Positions 8,060 through 15,911 of a stretch of DNA of 30,341 bases are shown here, piece after piece. Under the pieces are notes generated by a model that saw nothing but the letters and a program-made list of their open reading frames with translations, ran no database searches and was not told the origin of the DNA. The stretch is from a virus: the IMG/VR virus record IMGVR_UViG_3300025853_000427, positions 1 through 30,341 of that record; one strand, 5' to 3'. Position 1 is the first letter of the stretch. Each line of letters begins with the position of its first letter. Both the position numbers and the translations under genes were made by a program.

Positions 8060-8062
8060 AGT

Positions 8063-8515
8063 CTAGCCGATGATTTCATCAACACTCGCAAGGTCAAGCC
8101 CTGCGGTGTCGCTATAGTGTGCTGGTTCGCCAAGTACGATGACTGCCAAGTCGCATGCAGCAGTTCCGACAATCACTTCAGCTTCAAGGAATTGCAAGCC
8201 TTGTGCAGCTGCTTCTTCTGCTGATACTTCGATGATGACTTGCTTGTCGCTGTCAGTACCTGCTTGTGTCAGTTGTGTTGCGTCCTTGCCTGTCACCAGT
8301 GTTGCGTGACTGCCCGGATTAGTTGATGCGCCACCGTTGATTTCGAAGTCGATGGTTGCGCTTGAACCCATCTCACCAACGCTCAGGATGAAGAGGACAC
8401 GGCGGAAGTTGCTCATGTCAATTTCGTCTGACTGGTAGGTGTCCGCGCTGTATGCGTCTGGGTCAATTGTCCCGATGAGTGCGAGACGTTCGTTGAGTTG
8501 TGAAATGCTAGCCAT
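8063..8515 (-). CDS. Putative head decoration or minor capsid protein
   Basis: The 150-residue acidic protein directly follows the capsid gene. The segment IDMSNFRRVLFILSVGEMG followed by SSATIDFEINGG is a pattern I know from small phage proteins encoded next to the major capsid protein. They are thought to be decoration or head-associated proteins. AGGAG is present eight bases before the ATG. The beta-rich core (about residues 30-140) fits a surface protein. No enzyme motif is visible. Confidence 0.6.
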   Translation of the reverse strand: MASISQLNERLALIGTIDPDAYSADTYQSDEIDMSNFRRVLFILSVGEMGSSATIDFEINGGASTNPGSHATLVTGKDATQLTQAGTDSDKQVIIEVSAEEAAAQGLQFLEAEVIVGTAACDLAVIVLGEPAHYSDTAGLDLASVDEIIG

Positions 8516-8526
8516 ATGCTGTGCTC

Positions 8527-10380
8527 CTAGTCGTTGAAGTTAACGTATGCGGATACTTCGTAAGCCGAGCCCGGTCCACCAAGTGTGATGGTATTTTGCA
8601 ACCATGGCTTACCGTCGAGTTCTTGACCGAAGCGCCATGCGTCTTGACCTGTGTCGAAGAAGCGGTGTTCGGAGTAGTCTACATACAAGCCACCGAATTC
8701 GAACAGTGCGTATGCGCCCAAGTCAGCAAGAACAACACAACCGCTCGCGTCAGCTTGTGGCAAGTGTTCGCTGAAGTAGATAGGGTAGCCACTCAATGTC
8801 TGTGGTTGACCACCTGCGATATTTTGCAACCATACCGCACCACCTGTACCGACTTCCAACTTCATCAAGTCAGTCATCATTGATGGGTGCATGATCCATG
8901 CCACACGTCCTTGCAATGTCTTGAGACGTGCTGTCATTTTCGCAACGTCGTCAACCTTGAAGGTGCTGTTGGTGGTTGGTGTCACGTCAATCAACGCATC
9001 GGCATTCAAGATACCAAGTGGTTGCGCGTTACCTGTACCGTTCAGGATGAAGTATTCCAATTTGCTCTGGTATGCAACACTGATGAGGTTGCGAAGCAAG
9101 GATTCAAGTGCAGGTACAGATTGTACCATTTTACGTGATGCCTTCACCAAGCCACTGACAGCATCATTGGTGCTGAATGTTACTTGGTCGAAGCTACCAT
9201 CTGTCTCTGTGTAGCTACCACCTTCGGCGCGATTCGCTGTTGTGATACCAGATGCCATCGCTGTGTCACCAACGCCAGCTGTTGGAGCTGTGAACATGTC
9301 GAGGCTTGGATATGTACCAGCAGGACTAGAGACGTTCATGCGCGATACACCAGCAACGACTGCGCTGTTCTGAATCGCAATTTGTACCATTTCATTGTAG
9401 AAGGTATCTGGCACAAGGTAGCCACCATCAGCACCGCTTCCGCTTGTCTGTGCTTTGTAGCTTCCATAGATTTTGTTCAAGCGTTTCTCATCGCCACGCT
9501 TCACTGCCATCGCCCAGTCGCCAAATGACTTGATGTTGCTGTCAGCAGTACCGCCATCTACTGTGAAGTAGCCTGATTTGCGGATTGCTGGGCTATCTTC
9601 CATGTGTGCTGTGATTTTAGCAAGCGCATCAGACAAGCCCTTAACGGTTGCCTTCATGTCTTCTTGGCTTTCCATCACACCTTTGATTGCATTGTCAATT
9701 GCGCCTTGAACGCCGTTGTCGGTTGCTTCAGGCTTGACGTTTTGAGTTTCATCACTCATGTGTTCACCTCGTGTAATTTGAATATGTAAGTTGTTCGCAT
9801 CACCTTCGGTTGCCTTCGTCTCACCGACCTCTGCAACGTTCAATTCTGCATCATTGCTCTGACTAAGTGGCAACAGCTTCAAGCCCTTGTAGGTCGCCTT
9901 GTTACGGTAGTCTGCTGGTGTGTGTGTCAGACTGGCATCTGCGCCTAAGCTCCACGTCTTCACATGGTACGCATTGCCTGTCTTCTCGCGCTCTACTAAG
10001 TGCGATGGTACACCACTTGACCAACCGAGGCTCTTGCCTTCCTTCTGTCGCGCCTTAATCAGTTCTATAACCATCTTATCATAAGCATCGGCTTCGTCAA
10101 GCTTGCCACGAATCCACACGCCCATGTCGTCTTGACCAATCTCTGCCTTGATGCCACGATTCAGCTTGTGTGTCTTCAGCACAGGATCGAAGCCATGATT
10201 GAAGTACATTGTCGCTGTACCCTTGCCTTCAACCAAGTCGAAATCGGTCTTGTTAGTGAAATAGTCGCCATCGAAATCGGCTTCATCAGGTGACCCGTAC
10301 AGCACCAAGTAACCTGACACTTCATTGTTCTCAGTCATCTTGACATTGCTACCAAGATGAATCAGTTGGTTCTCATTCAT
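8527..10380 (-). CDS. Prohead protease (S78-like) fused to HK97-fold major capsid protein
   Basis: The frame is continuous for 617 residues. Residues 1-170 match the S78 prohead protease: VSGYLVLYGS at 21-30, the catalytic His in YFNHG (His62) and the catalytic Ser in LGWSSGV (Ser121 or Ser122). Residues about 210-265 are helical and resemble the HK97 delta (scaffold) domain. From SGSGADGGYLVP (313-324) the sequence is an HK97-fold capsid protein, with YPIYFSEHLP and a beta-rich C-terminus. The protease normally cleaves the delta domain after assembly. A strong internal start at codon 208 may also make the capsid protein alone (410 residues). The full-length start overlaps the upstream stop as ATGA, with only a weak AAAGAG upstream. 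Confidence 0.9.
   Translation of the reverse strand: MNENQLIHLGSNVKMTENNEVSGYLVLYGSPDEADFDGDYFTNKTDFDLVEGKGTATMYFNHGFDPVLKTHKLNRGIKAEIGQDDMGVWIRGKLDEADAYDKMVIELIKARQKEGKSLGWSSGVPSHLVEREKTGNAYHVKTWSLGADASLTHTPADYRNKATYKGLKLLPLSQSNDAELNVAEVGETKATEGDANNLHIQITRGEHMSDETQNVKPEATDNGVQGAIDNAIKGVMESQEDMKATVKGLSDALAKITAHMEDSPAIRKSGYFTVDGGTADSNIKSFGDWAMAVKRGDEKRLNKIYGSYKAQTSGSGADGGYLVPDTFYNEMVQIAIQNSAVVAGVSRMNVSSPAGTYPSLDMFTAPTAGVGDTAMASGITTANRAEGGSYTETDGSFDQVTFSTNDAVSGLVKASRKMVQSVPALESLLRNLISVAYQSKLEYFILNGTGNAQPLGILNADALIDVTPTTNSTFKVDDVAKMTARLKTLQGRVAWIMHPSMMTDLMKLEVGTGGAVWLQNIAGGQPQTLSGYPIYFSEHLPQADASGCVVLADLGAYALFEFGGLYVDYSEHRFFDTGQDAWRFGQELDGKPWLQNTITLGGPGSAYEVSAYVNFND
9757..9770 (-). promoter_or_regulatory. 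Internal ribosome binding site and ATG for a separate capsid protein
   Basis: On the minus strand GAGGTG (9770-9765) is followed by five bases and an in-frame ATG at 9759, reading MSDETQNVKPEATDNG. This site is stronger than that of the full-length frame. It lies exactly where the delta domain of an unfused capsid protein would begin, so the capsid protein is probably made mainly from here, with a minority of protease-capsid fusion. Confidence 0.7.
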
Positions 10381-10763
10381 CGTAAGCTCTTTCTAATCTC
10401 ATTACGGACAATACCAGTGATGCGCTGTTCATTCTTGCGCACAACATAATTGACGCTGTGCATGCGCCATACACGTCGGAAGTAACGATTACGCTTGTCA
10501 CCTTGTACGTATTCCATATATCCGACGTTGTTGCCAAGCTCTGCCACGAATCCACCCGAGCGCAACTTGAACGCCCACTTCTTCTTCAAGTCGTTGGTAC
10601 GCTTGTATGTCGTTCCGGGTAGCTGGCGAGGATACTCTCGCACCTTCGCAATCAAGTCAGTGGCACTTGCTGTGATACCACGCTTCAAGCCTTCCATCTG
10701 CTTGGCACGTTGCAACAGGTTGTTGACACGTGGAATGCCTGTGATACGGATGTCAATTTGCAT
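10377..10763 (-). CDS. HK97 gp10-like / virion morphogenesis protein
   Basis: The 128-residue basic protein has the pattern LPGTTYKRTNDLKKKW (about residues 49-64) and NNVGYMEYVQG (about 78-88), typical of the HK97 gp10-like family of head-tail or neck proteins. These join the connector and tail. It is encoded between the MuF-type protein and the protease-capsid fusion, earlier in the operon than in HK97 itself, but this order occurs in other siphoviruses. The ATG overlaps the upstream stop as TAATG. Confidence 0.7.
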   Translation of the reverse strand: MQIDIRITGIPRVNNLLQRAKQMEGLKRGITASATDLIAKVREYPRQLPGTTYKRTNDLKKKWAFKLRSGGFVAELGNNVGYMEYVQGDKRNRYFRRVWRMHSVNYVVRKNEQRITGIVRNEIRKSLR

Positions 10764-11470
10764 TATGCACCTTCTATCGGCTCATCGTACTCAAATGATA
10801 CAACACATCTGCAATTCACGTGCGCAGGTGGTAAGCCCATGCCATCGAAGCGCACATTCGAGCCAGTCGTCTCCGACCGCTTGCCATCCAGTGGTGCGCA
10901 TATCGGACAGACACGTTCATCGCGTCCAGTCTGCCATACACCACGCATCGTCACGCCTTGTGATGACAGCTCATCAATAACAGGCTTCTGTCCTTCATTC
11001 GCAGCACGTGTCGTCTCTGTGACTGCGATCTGCTCTGCCTTCGCTGGACTGTACAGTCTACCGACGCGCTCTGTCAGTCCTGCTCTGTCAATCTCACCTT
11101 CGAAGAAGCGTACAATGTCCTTCTGTACAACTTCACGGCGATAGTCCACCATGTCACCAGCAATGCGTGGCACATAGTTACGCGCCCACTCAACAGCACC
11201 TTGATTGATGACATCTACTGACACGCCTGTGAAGCCACTACTCGCCATCATCGCGCCTGACGCTTCAATGAATGTGCGCTCCAGTGGTGTCTGGAGTACC
11301 TGTTGCAATTCTGTCGCAATCTCACGGTAGACCTCTGGTGTCAGGTTGTCCAGATTCGGTGGGTCGCCAATGAGCTCAAGGATGCGACGGCGTGTGCGAC
11401 TATTGAACTGCGCAATATCGCGTGCAAGGGCAGATTCAAGCTCGCGTCGTCTCTCATCACTAATAGGCAT
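10763..11470 (-). CDS. Phage head morphogenesis protein (SPP1 gp7 / MuF-like)
   Basis: The chosen ATG at 11470 has AGAGGA six bases upstream and gives 235 residues. Longer starts up to 11518 would overlap the portal gene by nearly 60 bases without a better site. The C-terminal domain is the classical MuF/gp7 domain: VTETTRAANEG, W-x-T-x-x-DERVCPIC, DGK, then PPAHVNCRC. The Cys pair (VCPIC) and H-V-N-C-R-C may bind a metal. Such proteins associate with the portal inside the head, are packaged in few copies and may be ejected with the DNA. The N-terminal half is helical. Confidence 0.88.
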   Translation of the reverse strand: MPISDERRRELESALARDIAQFNSRTRRRILELIGDPPNLDNLTPEVYREIATELQQVLQTPLERTFIEASGAMMASSGFTGVSVDVINQGAVEWARNYVPRIAGDMVDYRREVVQKDIVRFFEGEIDRAGLTERVGRLYSPAKAEQIAVTETTRAANEGQKPVIDELSSQGVTMRGVWQTGRDERVCPICAPLDGKRSETTGSNVRFDGMGLPPAHVNCRCVVSFEYDEPIEGA

Positions 11471-13304
11471 CTGCTGTCCTCTCATGGTTGTGCTTGTGTA
11501 TATCAATCGCGCCATCAAATATCATATCAATCTCATCGCGTGATTGCGCGTCTTCTAACTGTGCTGTGATGGCAGAATGAAGCACCACTGGAATGTAATC
11601 AGATTCAAAGTCCACGTTCGCAGAGCCCTTCGACTTGTACGCCTTGCTTGCCTTGCGTCGCCACTTGTCCAGATGACTGCTGAATAAGTCTGACACGCTC
11701 TTCTCTGCTTCATCGGCTGTCAACATCTGCTCACGGCGTGCTGTCGCCCATGTGTACCCAGCATCACCACCCCACAGCATCCATGCGATGTATCCATTGC
11801 TTGGATTCGATGGGTCGCCCCAACCATCGCGCTTGTCAACCTCATGCCGTCTGAAGTAGCTGTACATGCTCAATACGTCTGGTGGTAGAATCTCACGTCC
11901 ACCTGCAATCTGTCGTCCACGCGCCAAGCCGACACGTGTGCCACCACGTCCGAACTCTTCACGCAGTTCAAGCCCACGACGCGCATTGTCTCGCATGGTG
12001 TCGTTCGGATAGAAGTCAATGTGACGATACTGCGCAGGTATCGGCTTGATGTCCTTGCGTTCATCGTCTGGCTTGTAGCCATCAAGTTCTATCTGATCCA
12101 TCTCCTCATCATCGACAAGCTGAGCTTCTGGTATCTCTGGCTCTTCAATCTCCATCTCATCAGGCTCTTCCATGTCGTCATCCATGTTGACACCTAGACG
12201 CTCCCACTGGTCGTCTGTCAGGTCGTAGCCTAGCACTTCCATTGCCAGCGTCAACGGCATGCCAACATTCACAAGATTCAACAGCGAACCACTACGCATC
12301 GCCTCGTCTGTCTGGAATACTTCCAACTGTTGCTCTCTGAAGATGAGCTCACCATCAATGTCGTAGTGGTCGAAGTACCGATTGAACATGGATTCAATCT
12401 TGCGTGCCAACGGTATGATTGTCTTCTCGTAGAAGTGGCGATTGTCCTGCTGTGCTGTTGCGAAGTTCGTGGCATTGCTGAATAGCAGTGACTGTGGAAT
12501 ACCAAGTGCCGTGCTGATGTCCTCGCGCTTCGCTGTTGTTAGCTCTGGCACTGCCAACTCTGACATCGGTGAGCCGATTGTCTCGAACTCAATGTTCGTA
12601 CCCACAGGAGCGACACGGTGCGCTGTCTGGTTACCACGCCCGAACAGTCTGTCTAGTATGCTCTTGGTGCGTTCCTGCTCTGATTCTGGATACGCTTGGA
12701 AGTCTTCAATCTTGGCGATGGTTGGATTAATTGCGCCTGCTTCGAAGTACTTGACAGCGTGTTCATCGATGGATGACAGCAAGCCACTGGCACGGATTGC
12801 AGCAGTCGCTGGCGCATCACCTATGGCAATCTCTGACGTGCGTGATGGTATCCATGCGTGTGCCAGTTCGCCAACCTCATAGAAGTATTTCTGATTATCG
12901 CGCAGGTTACGCTCGAATCCGACAAGCCCTTCAGTCGCATCTGTAATCAGCTTGATTGTCTTCGGATGGAAGCGTCTCATGGTACGATTGCCACCCATCG
13001 CATTCTCTTCCATACATGCGAACATCGCACCAGCAAGCAAGTAATCACCTACAAGCTCATTGAGGATGGTTGCGAAGTCAATCTTCACATTCGCATATTC
13101 CAACGCATCATCATCGCGTGGCAGGTTGACGATCGCCTCGGCAATCACGTTGATGCCACGATATAGCCACGGTACATGCTTGGCTAAATCATAGACGTTG
13201 CCATCGGTTGGATCACCGAACACGCTTGTCCATGCCTCTGGTGGCATGTTACGAATCGGAATAGACTTCACACCGTTCACGGTTGTCATCTTAATATCAG
13301 TCAT
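11460..13304 (-). CDS. Portal protein with an additional conserved C-terminal domain
   Basis: The ATG at 13304 overlaps the terminase stop as TGATG, with GAGGG about ten bases upstream, and yields 614 residues. Residues 35-370 are an HK97-type portal: WLYRGINVIAEAI, LLAGAMFACMEEN, TTAKREDISTALGIPQSLLFSN. The ring is the DNA channel and the docking site for terminase and connector. An acidic linker (374-405) leads to a second domain at about 430-525. It contains RGGTRVGLARGRQIAGG, FRRHEVDK (484-491) and YIAWMLWGGDAGYTWA (505-520). I know that block from various phage head-related proteins, but its function is not established. It makes this portal about 150-200 residues longer than usual. Confidence 0.9.
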   Translation of the reverse strand: MTDIKMTTVNGVKSIPIRNMPPEAWTSVFGDPTDGNVYDLAKHVPWLYRGINVIAEAIVNLPRDDDALEYANVKIDFATILNELVGDYLLAGAMFACMEENAMGGNRTMRRFHPKTIKLITDATEGLVGFERNLRDNQKYFYEVGELAHAWIPSRTSEIAIGDAPATAAIRASGLLSSIDEHAVKYFEAGAINPTIAKIEDFQAYPESEQERTKSILDRLFGRGNQTAHRVAPVGTNIEFETIGSPMSELAVPELTTAKREDISTALGIPQSLLFSNATNFATAQQDNRHFYEKTIIPLARKIESMFNRYFDHYDIDGELIFREQQLEVFQTDEAMRSGSLLNLVNVGMPLTLAMEVLGYDLTDDQWERLGVNMDDDMEEPDEMEIEEPEIPEAQLVDDEEMDQIELDGYKPDDERKDIKPIPAQYRHIDFYPNDTMRDNARRGLELREEFGRGGTRVGLARGRQIAGGREILPPDVLSMYSYFRRHEVDKRDGWGDPSNPSNGYIAWMLWGGDAGYTWATARREQMLTADEAEKSVSDLFSSHLDKWRRKASKAYKSKGSANVDFESDYIPVVLHSAITAQLEDAQSRDEIDMIFDGAIDIHKHNHERTADAY

Positions 13305-14473
13305 CAAATAAATACCCTCGCTGGAATCGTTCGTGCCTTATTAGCCAATGCCAATGCAATGACTGTATCATCGTGCATGCCATTCGGTGCTGTATAGCGA
13401 TAATTACCAGATGGCAACCGCTCAATGCTGAATGCTTGCAACTCATTCAATAATATCTGATTATCAGGAATACCGATACTTTCCTGCTCAAATGCCAACG
13501 CCAAGCTATTGATAATCTCTTGCTTGCTCTGCGCTGTTGTCTTGAATGGCTTCACAGGTAAGCCCATCTTGCGAAGCTCCTCAATGTTCGGGTCACCGAT
13601 ACTATTCTGCTCGGCTAAGATTGTGAATGGCTTCAATCGCTGGTACATCGCGTTCAAGCGTCCACGTTGCAATGTCCAGTCTATCTGATTGAATCTATCC
13701 ATCTCAATCACGTGCCCGGTGTCCACATCAATTGCCACGACAACGGTGTAATCATTCGCACGCCCCCAGTCCACTCCGAAGGCGACGCGCTTGGCATTCT
13801 CTGGAGCAGGTTGGATGCACGCGCGCAGGTTACGGAACACCGCACCGCCATCATCAAGGAACTCTGCCATGTACTCCTGACGGAACACACGCTCTGGTGT
13901 ATTGCGCTTGATGTCTTCTAGCTCATCATGGTCAATCATCGGATTGTCGTAACTTGTGAAGTGCCATGCCTTCCAGTTCGGTTGCTCTGGGTCAAGTCCA
14001 TTCTGGTATAACTCGAAGAACCAATTGCGTCCGTTGGTTGATGACAAGAAGTCAGCCGAGCCCTTCGATTCCAGCAACATCGGACGGATGATGAATGGAA
14101 ATACATTGCCATCAATGAAGGCGCACTCATCGAATATCGCATGATCCAGACCTTGACCACGCAACTCGGAATCTGCGCTCTTCACAGACAAGAAGCCACC
14201 TGATGGAAATTGGATGAGTCGCTCTGACTTGTTGATGTATACGCCTGTCATCGTTCGGAAGATGTTCTCGAAATCACGGAAGATGCGCTGTCCTGTATTG
14301 TACGTCGGCATAATCCACCATACACGCTTGTACAAGGCACGCTGTATCGCACGTATCTTGAATGCCTCTGTCTTACCAAATCGACGACCAGCAACGCATA
14401 CATTGAAGCGCGTCCTGCTGTTGATGATGTCAATCTGGTTGATGTGTGGCTTAATCGGTAGTTGTAATTTCAT
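13304..14473 (-). CDS. terL: Terminase large subunit
   Basis: The 389-residue protein is the packaging motor ATPase and nuclease. The ATPase has Walker A AGRRFGKT (28-35) and Walker B with catalytic Glu in HAIFDECAFID (D115, E116). The nuclease domain has acidic residues in GVDWGRANDYT (D235), LAEQNS (E288) and MHDDT (D368, D369). It cuts concatemers and pumps DNA through the portal. The ATG at 14473 was chosen over a TTG at 14491 because neither has a strong Shine-Dalgarno and ATG gives the usual N-terminus. The gene overlaps terS by 23 bases, so coupling is likely. The short length fits small siphovirus TerL proteins. Confidence 0.95.
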   Translation of the reverse strand: MKLQLPIKPHINQIDIINSRTRFNVCVAGRRFGKTEAFKIRAIQRALYKRVWWIMPTYNTGQRIFRDFENIFRTMTGVYINKSERLIQFPSGGFLSVKSADSELRGQGLDHAIFDECAFIDGNVFPFIIRPMLLESKGSADFLSSTNGRNWFFELYQNGLDPEQPNWKAWHFTSYDNPMIDHDELEDIKRNTPERVFRQEYMAEFLDDGGAVFRNLRACIQPAPENAKRVAFGVDWGRANDYTVVVAIDVDTGHVIEMDRFNQIDWTLQRGRLNAMYQRLKPFTILAEQNSIGDPNIEELRKMGLPVKPFKTTAQSKQEIINSLALAFEQESIGIPDNQILLNELQAFSIERLPSGNYRYTAPNGMHDDTVIALALANKARTIPARVFI

Positions 14474-14804
14474 CAGGATACACGAACTCAATCTTCAAGG
14501 AATTGCCATCAGCTCCACTGTGCTCATGGCGTTCGGTGTAACCACGCTCCTTGCCGATTGTCTTCAATGCGAATATTGTTGCTGTCACGTCGCCATCCAA
14601 TATCTTGTTGTGCAACGTCATCTCTGCCATATCTAAGAAGCCAGCGCGTGCGTCCGTGACTGCTTGTTGACAGATGTCGTACCGCTCAATATAACGGTAC
14701 ACTGTCTTGCGATCACATCCGAGCTTCTTCGCTGTGTACGTGATGAAGCCCTTCGTCTCTATGATTGCATCTGCTACTTCTTGAGCAGTATATCTCTGTG
14801 CCAT
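14451..14804 (-). CDS. terS: Terminase small subunit-like protein
   Basis: The 117-residue protein is encoded just before the large terminase, as usual for the small subunit, which recognises phage DNA and regulates the large subunit. A helix-turn-helix is evident at about residues 23-42 (AKKLGCDRKTVYRYIERYD). The rest is helical and ends in a short acidic tail. AGGTGG lies four bases before the ATG. No direct match to a named TerS family is claimed; the assignment uses position, length and the DNA-binding helix. Confidence 0.8.
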   Translation of the reverse strand: MAQRYTAQEVADAIIETKGFITYTAKKLGCDRKTVYRYIERYDICQQAVTDARAGFLDMAEMTLHNKILDGDVTATIFALKTIGKERGYTERHEHSGADGNSLKIEFVYPDEITTTD

Positions 14805-14836
14805 AATTCCACCTTTTTATAGTGTGACATGTGACG

Positions 14837-15226
14837 CTACGCATCTTCAATCGGTGGCTCTGGTATCGTTAAGTCGTTCTTGCGTAGCTCATGTTCAAGC
14901 TGTGCCACCCGTGCTCTCAATAGCTTAATCTGCTCGGCTTGCTGATTCTTGTAGGTCTCGAGTTCGGCGTTGCGTGTCTCCAAGTCCTGCAATCGACTTG
15001 ACATCGCCGCTATGGTGCGCTCGTTCTCATCGACTCTGTCCATTAGCCTCCGCATCATTTCCGTCTGTGTTGCTGTCACGTCCAATGACTGCCCAAGCAT
15101 AGAATCTTCCTCGGGCTCTGCGCTCATCAGCTTTTCGGATTTCACAATCGCTCTGATGATGACTGCAACGATTGCGCCAACCGTACCAGCAACTGCAATC
15201 GCATTTTCTAGGTTCATGTTGTCCAT
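14837..15226 (-). CDS. Membrane-anchored coiled-coil protein
   Basis: The 129-residue protein has a single hydrophobic segment at about 8-29 (AIAVAGTVGAIVAVIIRAIV), then a long charged helical region with coiled-coil character (about 55-115) and a proline-rich acidic tail (TIPEPPIEDA). A one-span plus coiled-coil layout is seen in spanin-like lysis proteins and in some phage membrane anchors, but neither is established here. It is the first gene after the likely late promoter and precedes terS. Two ATGs, at 15226 and 15217, are possible and neither has a good Shine-Dalgarno site. Confidence 0.6.
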   Translation of the reverse strand: MDNMNLENAIAVAGTVGAIVAVIIRAIVKSEKLMSAEPEEDSMLGQSLDVTATQTEMMRRLMDRVDENERTIAAMSSRLQDLETRNAELETYKNQQAEQIKLLRARVAQLEHELRKNDLTIPEPPIEDA

Positions 15227-15286
15227 TGTGTTCTGTGTCCATATTTAACCTAATCTAAAAATGACCGCATGGTACGGTTCATCTCC

Positions 15287-15295
15287 ATTATAACA
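15287..15295 (-). promoter_or_regulatory. Likely late-operon promoter with extended -10
   Basis: On the minus strand TG-T-TATAAT (TATAAT at 15292-15287) gives an extended -10 with no clear -35. Transcription would start near 15280, about 55 bases before the first late gene, just after the nuclease-like gene ends. Confidence 0.5.
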
Positions 15296-15301
15296 TATGC
15301 G

Positions 15302-15910
15302 TCAATAATCATTCTTGGAGTCCTTCCACTCATCGTATCCGTCCTTGTGACTGATGTCTTGCTTGTACATGTAATTCGATAGCCGATGCAATTCTTCCTT
15401 CTCATCATCCGTCAAGTGGTACAAGCCACGCTCCATTGATTCAAGCGGGTAGTATACAATCTGCTTCCCGACTGCTGTGAAGTTGTCCTTCACCAATGGG
15501 TAGTTCAATGTCTTGTTGCGCCACTGGATAGTAGTGGGACGCTCTAACACAGACAACCAATTGCCATACACCTCACCAAGCACTTCATCCACGAACATCA
15601 AGTACAATGGAATCTTGTGTTGCTTGACAATCTGCTGGTACACGTCGCGGTGTGCGATGCTGATACCAGTGTCTGGGCATCCCTTGCCTACAAATTCAGG
15701 CTTGGAATAGCGTGCGGATACTGCCTTGACATCCATTGCGATGATGTTGAAGCTATCACGTCTAATCAAGAGGCGGTCAACAGGATGCGGGCCTTCAGTC
15801 TTGATGGGATACACGTGATACAATCCCTGATCGTGGACAAGTCTATCAACTAAGGCTTCAGCATAATCACCCTTCGTTGCCATGATGGTGTCTTCAAATT
15901 TACGTGGCAT
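15302..15910 (-). CDS. Putative PD-(D/E)XK endonuclease
   Basis: The 202-residue protein carries a PD-(D/E)XK-like core near the N-terminus: KGDYAEALVDRL (Glu19), HPVDRLLI (Asp45) and IIAMDVKA (Asp60, Lys62), in the right order and spacing for a restriction-type nuclease. The rest has strands and a helical C-terminus. It starts two bases after the ParB-methyltransferase stop, with GGAG six bases before the ATG, so the two are co-expressed. The pairing suggests a restriction-modification-like unit or a nuclease limited by phage methylation. Cutting of host DNA is another possibility. The catalytic reading is inference from the three motifs. Confidence 0.65.
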   Translation of the reverse strand: MPRKFEDTIMATKGDYAEALVDRLVHDQGLYHVYPIKTEGPHPVDRLLIRRDSFNIIAMDVKAVSARYSKPEFVGKGCPDTGISIAHRDVYQQIVKQHKIPLYLMFVDEVLGEVYGNWLSVLERPTTIQWRNKTLNYPLVKDNFTAVGKQIVYYPLESMERGLYHLTDDEKEELHRLSNYMYKQDISHKDGYDEWKDSKNDY

Positions 15911-15911
15911 C

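Noticed and set aside
9757-10380. Separate protease and capsid genes with a sequencing error between them
   Set aside because: The frame is continuous with no stop, and an in-frame internal ribosome site explains the arrangement without an error.
11471-11518. N-terminal extension of the MuF-type protein
   Set aside because: It would overlap the portal gene by nearly 60 bases, while the ATG at 11470 has a good AGAGGA site and only an 11-base overlap.
12442-12882. 146-codon plus-strand ORF inside the portal gene
   Set aside because: It is antisense to the well-supported portal, with no ribosome site or neighbours on that strand.
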